From Bosea sp. 124 (lineage in GTDB: Bacteria > Pseudomonadota > Alphaproteobacteria > Rhizobiales > Beijerinckiaceae): DNA of 64,000 nucleotides. Below the pieces are notes generated by a model that saw only the letters and a list, made by a program, of their open reading frames with translations, ran no database searches and had not been told where the DNA came from. The stretch spans positions 434,001 to 498,000 of the forward strand of contig NZ_PZZM01000001.1 in the NCBI RefSeq assembly GCF_003046175.1, in the 5' to 3' direction. This document shows positions 58,946-64,000 of this stretch, in pieces; position 1 is the stretch's first letter, and the number at the start of each line of letters is the position of its first letter. Both the position numbers and the translations under genes were made by a program.

Positions 58946-59296
58946 ATGTCCGAACCCGACAAAAACGCTTCAGACTCGGAGTTGCGCGCAAGACTGGGTT
59001 CTTTGAAGACCGCCCTCGGGCAGGCTGAAAAGAACGAAAAGCCGGGCGCGAGCCAGGCTGGACCGGACGGGGCCCTCGCAGGCGCCATGTCTTCAGGCTT
59101 TCGCGCGGCGACCGATCTTGCAGGCGGCATCATCGCAGGCGCCCTGATCGGGGTCCTCGCAGACCGATGGCTTGGAACGTCTCCGTTCCTGCTGATCGCG
59201 TTCCTGGTGATCGGGTCCATCGCTGGGCTGCGGTCCGTCTATCGGCTCGGTTCGCGTCCGACCTCCGGGTCGAAGGACAGCGCACCGAAGGACTGA
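58946..59296 (+). CDS. atpI: F0F1 ATP synthase assembly/AtpI family protein
   Basis: 116 residues. A charged N-terminal 45 residues precedes two hydrophobic helices ([20 protein letters not shown] and [20 protein letters not shown]) and a polar tail. This AtpI/AtpZ-type protein heads the F0 operon and assists c-ring assembly and ion uptake; it is not part of the finished enzyme. It is the first gene of the run atpI-atpB-atpE-b'-b. The 222 bp upstream are AT-rich (around 58770-58800) and should hold the operon promoter, but I could not fix its position. Confidence 0.9.
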   Translation: MSEPDKNASDSELRARLGSLKTALGQAEKNEKPGASQAGPDGALAGAMSSGFRAATDLAGGIIAGALIGVLADRWLGTSPFLLIAFLVIGSIAGLRSVYRLGSRPTSGSKDSAPKD

Positions 59297-59342
59297 CCGA
59301 GGCTGGCGGCCGGATGGCCGCACGACAAGGGGCTGGAGAGAC

Positions 59343-60107
59343 ATGGCGGCTGGCGGCGGAATCGATCCGATCCACCAATTCGAGATCAAGCCGATCGTCG
59401 GCTTGCGGCCGTTCGGCCTTGACCTGTCCTTCACCAATGCATCGCTGCTGATGGTCATCATCGTGGCGGTGATCTCGATCATCATGATCTATGGCTCGAG
59501 CCAGCGTTCGGTCGTTCCGGGCCGGCTGCAGTCGCTCGCCGAGATGATCTACGAATTCGTCGCCTCCACCGTCACCGGCGTGATGGGCAAGGAGGGCATG
59601 AAGTTCTTCCCGCTCGTCTTCTCGCTGTTCATGTTCGTGCTGGCGAGCAACATGCTCGGCATGGTGCCCGGTTCCTTCACGGTGACGAGCCACATCATCG
59701 TGACGGCGGCCTTCGCCTTCCTGGTGATCGGCACCGTGCTGGTCTACGGCATCGTCAAGCATGGCAGCCATTTCTTCGGCCTGTTCGTGCCGTCAGGCGT
59801 GCCCGGCTGGCTCCTGCCCTTCATGGTGGTGATCGAGGCCGTTTCCTTCGTCTCGCGGCCGATCTCGCTCTCGCTTCGCCTGTTCGGCAACATGCTGGCC
59901 GGCCATATCGCGCTCAAGGTGTTTGGCGGCTTCGTCGTCGCTCTCCTCGCCGGCGGCAGCCTGTTCGGCTATGCGATCGCACCGCTGCCGCTGCTGCTGG
60001 CGGTCGCGCTGACCGCGCTCGAATTCCTCGTCGCCTTCCTGCAGGCCTATGTCTTCGCGATCCTGACCTGCGTCTATCTCAACGACGCCCTGCACCCCGG
60101 CCACTGA
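59343..60107 (+). CDS. atpB: ATP synthase F0 subunit a
   Basis: 254 residues with five to six transmembrane helices. The proton-channel helix has the essential arginine in [19 protein letters not shown]. The last helices ([20 protein letters not shown], then [18 protein letters not shown]) contain the conserved Gln/Glu positions. Subunit a forms the two half-channels that move protons to and from the c-ring. The start at 59343 follows a GGAGAG site, and the spacing to atpE is 77 bp. Confidence 0.96.
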   Translation: MAAGGGIDPIHQFEIKPIVGLRPFGLDLSFTNASLLMVIIVAVISIIMIYGSSQRSVVPGRLQSLAEMIYEFVASTVTGVMGKEGMKFFPLVFSLFMFVLASNMLGMVPGSFTVTSHIIVTAAFAFLVIGTVLVYGIVKHGSHFFGLFVPSGVPGWLLPFMVVIEAVSFVSRPISLSLRLFGNMLAGHIALKVFGGFVVALLAGGSLFGYAIAPLPLLLAVALTALEFLVAFLQAYVFAILTCVYLNDALHPGH

Positions 60108-60184
60108 GCCGGGCAGGGTTCGCGAGAGTTCCCCATCACCCGTTTCCAACCCCGCATCTCACCTTTTCACACTGGAGAAAGACC

Positions 60185-60412
60185 ATGGATCCCGTTGCAG
60201 CCAAGTACATCGGCGCTGGCCTCGCCTCGCTCGGCATGGGCCTCGCCGCCATCGGCGTCGGCACCATCTTCGGCAACTTCCTCTCGGGCGCGCTGCGCAA
60301 CCCCTCGGCGGCCGACGGCCAGTTCCCGCGCGCCTTCATCGGCGCGGCGCTCGCCGAAGGCCTGGGCATCTTCGCCTTCGTCGTGGCGCTCGTCCTGCTC
60401 TTCGTGGTCTGA
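60185..60412 (+). CDS. atpE: ATP synthase F0 subunit c
   Basis: 75 residues. The two helices are [20 protein letters not shown], then [10 protein letters not shown], and [20 protein letters not shown], then LLFVV. They are joined by the polar loop RNPSAADGQ (Arg38-Asn39-Pro40). Glu58 in ALAEGLG is the proton-carrying carboxylate. Many copies form the rotating ring. High expression is expected. The upstream leader has GGAGAAAG before the ATG. Confidence 0.97.
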   Translation: MDPVAAKYIGAGLASLGMGLAAIGVGTIFGNFLSGALRNPSAADGQFPRAFIGAALAEGLGIFAFVVALVLLFVV

Positions 60413-60501
60413 CGCGTCCGACCACCGGCTTCCCGTCGCGCCCGAATACCCCTTCGCGGGTTCGGGCGCGGCCTCCATTTCCTTCCGCTGAAAGGCAGCC
60501 C

Positions 60502-61119
60502 ATGCCGGTTCGATCTTCACGGTTCGTCAGGCACGGATGGGCCGGCCTCGTCGCCTCGGTGCTGCCCGTCACGCTGCTGACGGGCGCGGCTGCAGCCGCC
60601 GCGCCGCATCTGAGCGGCGAGAAGGCCGCCTTCCCTCCCTTCGACGTCGCAACCTTCTCGGGCCAGATCTTCTGGCTCGCCATCACTTTCGGCGCGCTCT
60701 ACTGGCTGATGTCCAGGATCGCCCTGCCGCGTGTCGGCGCGATCCTCGAAGAGCGGGCCGACACGATCTCGCGCGATCTCGACAATGCCGCCAAGATGCA
60801 GGCCAAGGCGGAAGAGACCGCCCAGGCCTATGAGGCGGCCCTGACCGAGGCCCGCAAGAACGCACAGGCCATCGCACAGGCCTCCCGCGATGCCGGCGCC
60901 AAGGCGTCGGACCAGCGCCGGCATGCCGTCGAGGCCGAGCTTTCGGCCAAGCTCGCCCAGGCGGAAGCCACGATCGCCACCACCAAGGCCAGCGCCATGA
61001 CCAATGTCCGCGGTCTCGGCAGCGAGGTCGCGGTCGCGATCGTCGCGAAGCTGACCGGCCAGGCCCCGAGCGCCGCTGAAGCGTCCGAGGCGGTCGATCA
61101 GGTTCTGGCCCGCGGCTGA
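60502..61119 (+). CDS. ATP synthase F0 subunit b' (second b-type subunit)
   Basis: 205 residues. Alphaproteobacteria carry two unlike b subunits that pair as the stator stalk; this is the b' form. A hydrophobic signal-like N-terminus (VASVLPVTLLTGAAAAAAPH) precedes the true membrane anchor (FSGQIFWLAITFGALYWLMS). A long charged helix follows (EERADTISRDLDNAAKMQAK and on) that dimerises with subunit b. It is longer than most b subunits because of the extra N-terminal segment. The b gene follows after 11 bp. Confidence 0.92.
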   Translation: MPVRSSRFVRHGWAGLVASVLPVTLLTGAAAAAAPHLSGEKAAFPPFDVATFSGQIFWLAITFGALYWLMSRIALPRVGAILEERADTISRDLDNAAKMQAKAEETAQAYEAALTEARKNAQAIAQASRDAGAKASDQRRHAVEAELSAKLAQAEATIATTKASAMTNVRGLGSEVAVAIVAKLTGQAPSAAEASEAVDQVLARG

Positions 61120-61130
61120 GGAGAAGACAG

Positions 61131-61607
61131 ATGGATACTTTCTGGGTCGGCGTCGCCTTCTTCATCTTCATCGGCATCCTCGCCTATTTCGGCGTGCCGA
61201 AGGCCATCGTCGCCGCGCTCGATTCGCGCGGCGAGAAGGTCGCGCAGGAGCTCGCCGAGGCGCGCCGCCTGCGTGCCGAGGCCGAGAAGCTGCTGGCGGA
61301 GTTCGAGGCGAAGCGCAAGGCCGCCGAATCCGAGGCTGCCGGCATCGTCGCGGCTGCCAATGACGAGGCCAAGCGGCTCGCCGCCGAGGCGGAAGCCAAG
61401 CTGAACGATTTCGTCGCCCGCCGCACCAAATCGGCGGAAGACAAGATCGCGCTGGCCGAGAGCCAGGCAGAGGCCGAGGTTCGCGCCGCCGCCGCCGAGG
61501 CAGCGACCCGCGCCGCCGAGGTGATCATCCGCGCCCAGGTCGGCGGCAAGACCGGCGACGCGCTGTTCGCCGCCGGGCTGCAAGAGGTCAAGACCAAGCT
61601 GAACTGA
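61131..61607 (+). CDS. atpF: ATP synthase F0 subunit b
   Basis: 158 residues. One N-terminal transmembrane helix (FWVGVAFFIFIGILAYFGVP) is followed by an uninterrupted charged coiled coil (RRLRAEAEKLLAEFEAKRKA; AKRLAAEAEAKLNDFVARRT), ending in KTGDALFAAGLQEVKTKLN. With b' it forms the peripheral stalk holding F1 still against F0. The F1 genes are not in the window, in line with the split F0/F1 operons of alphaproteobacteria. A long-stem terminator follows. Confidence 0.95.
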   Translation: MDTFWVGVAFFIFIGILAYFGVPKAIVAALDSRGEKVAQELAEARRLRAEAEKLLAEFEAKRKAAESEAAGIVAAANDEAKRLAAEAEAKLNDFVARRTKSAEDKIALAESQAEAEVRAAAAEAATRAAEVIIRAQVGGKTGDALFAAGLQEVKTKLN

Positions 61608-61629
61608 GGCCTGCCGCATCGATATGCCT

Positions 61630-61670
61630 GACGACGCCGCGATCCCCCGGGATCGCGGCGTCGTCGTTTC
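61630..61670 (+). terminator. Terminator of the F0 operon
   Basis: A perfect 17-bp stem (61630-61646 against 61649-61665, starting GACGACGCCGCGATCCC) with a two-base loop, followed by GTTTCC. The T-run is weak but the stem is very strong. Confidence 0.75.
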
Positions 61671-61700
61671 CGGCACAGCCCAACCGAAACGGATGCTGTC

Positions 61701-62507
61701 ATGCGGTTCCTTCGCGGATTCGTCGCCCTTGCGCTCATCCTCGGCATCGCGACACCGGCTCTGGCGCTCGAACAGATCGCCTTTGTCTCCCGCGACGGGA
61801 CCATGCTCTCGGGCTGGCTCTCCAGGCCGGCGGGTCCGGGGCCCTTCCCTGCCGTCATCCTCCTGCATGGCTGCGCCGGCCTGTGGAACGGTTCCGGCAA
61901 GCTCGCCGCGCGCGAGACCGACTGGACCGCGCGGCTCGTCGACGCGGGATACGCCGTGTTGTTGCCCGACAGCTTTCGCCCTCGCGGTGTCTCAGCCCTC
62001 TGTAACGATCGACGTCGCAGCCTGACGCCCGCCGACCGGGCGCAGGACGCGTTCGGCGCCCGCGACTGGCTGGCGCGGCAGGCCTTCGTCGCATCCAGAC
62101 GCATCGGTCTCATGGGCTGGTCCAACGGCGGATCGACGGCACTGGAGGTCGCGGGAGAGACGGCCGCGGCGGGCGCCGACGGGTTTCGCGCGCTGATCGC
62201 ATTCTACCCGGGCTGCCGTGTCCTGCTGAAGCGCGGCTGGATTGCGCGGGCCCCGACGACGATCCTGCACGGATTGGCCGATGACTGGACCCCGGCTGCG
62301 CCTTGCCAGCAACTCGCCAGCAAGGGCGATGCAAAGTTTGTCGGCTACCCCGACGCCTATCACGACTTCGACCACCCCAGCCTGTCTCTGCGCGAGCGCA
62401 AGGCGGCCTATTCGGAACGTGCGGACGGGCTGGTGACGCTCGGCACGCAGGCCGAAGCTCGCGCGCAAGCGATCGCCGCGACAATGGCGATCCTGCAAGG
62501 GATGTGA
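61701..62507 (+). CDS. Secreted dienelactone hydrolase-like alpha/beta hydrolase
   Basis: 268 residues. A signal peptide (MRFLRGFVALALILGIATPA, then LALE) precedes an alpha/beta hydrolase fold of the dienelactone-hydrolase group. The oxyanion region is PAVILLHGCAGLWNGSGKLA, the nucleophile Ser141 in MGWSNGGSTAL (Ser where true dienelactone hydrolases have Cys), the Asp in GLADDWTPAAPC, and the His in YPDAYHDFDHP. The Cys pairs in HGCAG/ALCND and PGCRV/APCQQ could form periplasmic disulfides. The substrate is unknown. It follows the F0 terminator and is convergent with the L,D-transpeptidase gene. Confidence 0.85.
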   Translation: MRFLRGFVALALILGIATPALALEQIAFVSRDGTMLSGWLSRPAGPGPFPAVILLHGCAGLWNGSGKLAARETDWTARLVDAGYAVLLPDSFRPRGVSALCNDRRRSLTPADRAQDAFGARDWLARQAFVASRRIGLMGWSNGGSTALEVAGETAAAGADGFRALIAFYPGCRVLLKRGWIARAPTTILHGLADDWTPAAPCQQLASKGDAKFVGYPDAYHDFDHPSLSLRERKAAYSERADGLVTLGTQAEARAQAIAATMAILQGM

Positions 62508-62513
62508 CAGGCC

Positions 62514-63785
62514 TCAGTTCGAGACGGTCAGCGTCTTGGCCGGAATGGCCTCCGTCCTGGCGGGCCGCACAGGCGGAGCAGCCATCGGCTTTGCCTCAAG
62601 TCCCGATTGCGCAGCCTTCGGCCTGGCCTTGCGCGCCACGATCGTCGAGGTGACGATGCCCTGCGGCGTGTCGAGACCGTAGATGTCCTCGCGGAAATGG
62701 ATCAGGCCATCAGCCCCCTGCCAGCCGGTGAGATAGACCCAGGCGACCGGAACGGCCTTCTTCAGCGAGATGTTCTTGCGTTCGCCCTTGGCGATCTCGG
62801 CCTCGATCGCCGGCAGGGTCCACTCCGTCCCCTCCAACAGCCAGGCGCCGAGGTCGCGCACGCCCTCGATGCGGGCGCAACCGGAGGAGTTGAAGCGGAC
62901 ATCGTTGCGGAAGAGCGCCTTCTTCGGCGTGTCGTGCAGATAGACGGCTTCCGTGTTCGGCATGTCGATTTTCATCTGGCCGAGTGAATTGTCGGGGCCG
63001 GGATCCTGCCGCACGGTGAAATAGGGCGAGGTCAGGCCGGCCCAGTTGACCGTCGCCGGATCGATCTCGCGATTCTCCGCCCCGAGCAGGCGCATATGCG
63101 ACTTCGTCAGGAAAGCCGGGTCCTTGCGCATATGCGGAATGATGTCTGCCTTGACGATCGAGGTCGGCACCGTCCAGGTCGGGTTGAGGTTGACCGAGGT
63201 GATGTTGGCCTGAAGCACCGGCGAGGGCCGGTCTGCCCGGCCGACGATGGCGAGATGGCGGCGCTGGACCTTGCCGTTCTCGACCGCCTCGACGCTGGCG
63301 CCAGGGATATTGACCACCACGTAGCGCTCGGCGAAGGAAAAGCCGTTGCCCTTCAGTCGCTCAAGCGTCGCGGTGAGCTGGTTCAGCCGCACCTCGACCG
63401 GCGTATTCATCGCCTTCAGCGTAAGGCGGCCCACCGTTCCGAGATCGGACAGGCCGTGGCGGATCTGGAAGCGCTTCACCGCCGCGACGACGGCGGCATC
63501 GTAGAGATCGCCTGGCAGCGCGTCCGGCGGCAAGTCGCCGCTGAGCATCAGGCGCTGCTTCAATGCCACGACATCGGGCCCCTGTGCGTCCGGCTTCAGC
63601 GCGGTGGCGCTCGCCGGCACCTTCGGCCAGCCGCCGCGACCGGCGATGTCCTCATGCGCGATCAGCGCCTCGAGCGTGCGGTCATAGGTGTTGGGGCCGT
63701 AGCTCGGCTCGTTGGCGCGCGCAGTCGCCGCCCCCAGCAACAAGGCGAGAGCAGCGACGGTAGCTTTGACGAAACGCACGGCCAT
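62514..63785 (-). CDS. L,D-transpeptidase (YcbB/LdtD-like)
   Basis: 423 residues from the ATG at 63785, with GGGA upstream. A signal peptide (to TARANEP) is followed by a PG_binding_1 domain (KLRLQ-type: ALKQRLMLSGDLPPDALPGD; AAVKRFQIRHGLSDLGTVGR) and then the YkuD catalytic domain. The active-site motif is HDTPKKALF to SSGCARIEG, with His and Cys303 as the catalytic pair. It forms 3-3 crosslinks in peptidoglycan or attaches proteins to it, a common and often polar activity in Rhizobiales. It is a lone gene with a basic Pro/Ala-rich tail. Confidence 0.93.
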   Translation of the reverse strand: MAVRFVKATVAALALLLGAATARANEPSYGPNTYDRTLEALIAHEDIAGRGGWPKVPASATALKPDAQGPDVVALKQRLMLSGDLPPDALPGDLYDAAVVAAVKRFQIRHGLSDLGTVGRLTLKAMNTPVEVRLNQLTATLERLKGNGFSFAERYVVVNIPGASVEAVENGKVQRRHLAIVGRADRPSPVLQANITSVNLNPTWTVPTSIVKADIIPHMRKDPAFLTKSHMRLLGAENREIDPATVNWAGLTSPYFTVRQDPGPDNSLGQMKIDMPNTEAVYLHDTPKKALFRNDVRFNSSGCARIEGVRDLGAWLLEGTEWTLPAIEAEIAKGERKNISLKKAVPVAWVYLTGWQGADGLIHFREDIYGLDTPQGIVTSTIVARKARPKAAQSGLEAKPMAAPPVRPARTEAIPAKTLTVSN

Positions 63786-63922
63786 GGACGTAAAATCCCA
63801 CACTGCGTCAGTGACGCATGACGGAAGCATCCCTCGCACATGGTCAAGGAAGCCTTAAGGCAGCGCGGGGATTTCCGTATCGGAATGTTGCTGGCGGCCT
63901 GCGCCGCCAGCAAGATCGCAAC

Positions 63923-64000
63923 TTACTCCGCGGCTTCCGCGACCGGCGCAGGCCTGACCCATTTCAGCACCGGCTGGCGGGCAGCGCGGGTCTCGTCGAG
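63923..64000 (-). CDS. C-terminus of a gene extending beyond the window
   Basis: The last 25 codons of a minus-strand frame end at TAA (63923-63925) and read LDETRAARQPVLKWVRPAPV, then AEAAE. The GC-rich third positions suggest real coding sequence, but too little is visible to name it. The 137 bp between it and the L,D-transpeptidase start show nothing else. Confidence 0.5.
   Translation of the reverse strand, partial: LDETRAARQPVLKWVRPAPVAEAAE

Overview
The window is about 64 kb of GC-rich chromosome from an alphaproteobacterium of the order Hyphomicrobiales (Rhizobiales), most like Bosea or a close relative. This is inferred from gene content, not from a search. The pointers are a PdhS-type cell-cycle histidine kinase, a CcrM-type adenine methyltransferase with a CtrA-like box upstream, a tRNA-His with A73 instead of C73, paired b/b' subunits in an F0-only ATP synthase operon, DUF1150 beside Hsp20, phasins, and IF-3 initiated at ATT. 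Nothing looks like a prophage, plasmid, insertion sequence or CRISPR array. Most of it is core chromosome with small accessory inserts.

Layout. 1-1.3 kb: three small exported proteins on the minus strand. 1.8-4.4 kb: a soluble protein with two cache-like sensor halves and a CheW-like end. 4.7-8.9 kb: an RpiR regulator, a class III aminotransferase and an orphan amino-acid binding protein in one run, then a convergent class II aldolase. 9-13 kb: infC, a glycosyltransferase, an alpha/beta hydrolase, DUF1150, Hsp20 and tRNA-His. 13-18 kb: two phasin-like proteins and PdhS. 18-21 kb: GST, a LysM/glycine-zipper protein of lower GC, and a DMT exporter. 21-25 kb: LysR and tctBAC. 25-26.3 kb: two DUF1236 proteins. 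26.4-29.8 kb: a uracil-catabolism (URC) cluster of upp, URC4 and URC1. 30.4-34 kb: glyS and glyQ. 34-36 kb: two Tyr-Gly-Pro-Arg secreted proteins, a tRNA methyltransferase and DUF2007. 36-41 kb: polyprenyl diphosphate synthase, ispE, a TPR protein and two small lipoproteins. 41-46.7 kb: ETF-ubiquinone oxidoreductase, a family 4 uracil-DNA glycosylase, a zinc metallopeptidase, a decayed gene, a cupin and a short glycosyltransferase-like protein. 46.8-52 kb: a radical SAM protein, rnhB, ccrM, a papain-like peptidase and mutY. 52-58.7 kb: a TetR/SDR pair, a DUF721 protein, a DsbA-like protein and smc. 58.9-61.6 kb: F0 ATP synthase genes. 61.7-64 kb: a secreted hydrolase, an L,D-transpeptidase and the end of another gene.

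The most unusual feature is a family of G/C-rich palindromic elements at 28.3-32.1 kb. Two lie between genes. Two others, each with a 111-bp core, sit in the same reading frame inside glyS, adding two similar peptides of about 40 residues to glycyl-tRNA synthetase beta. Other candidates for follow-up are the LysM/glycine-zipper protein, the membrane-free double-cache CheW protein, a TetR/SDR module set inside the usual mutY-DUF721-dsbA-smc neighbourhood, a structured 37.2-kb intergenic element, and a palindrome shared by two distant intergenic regions.
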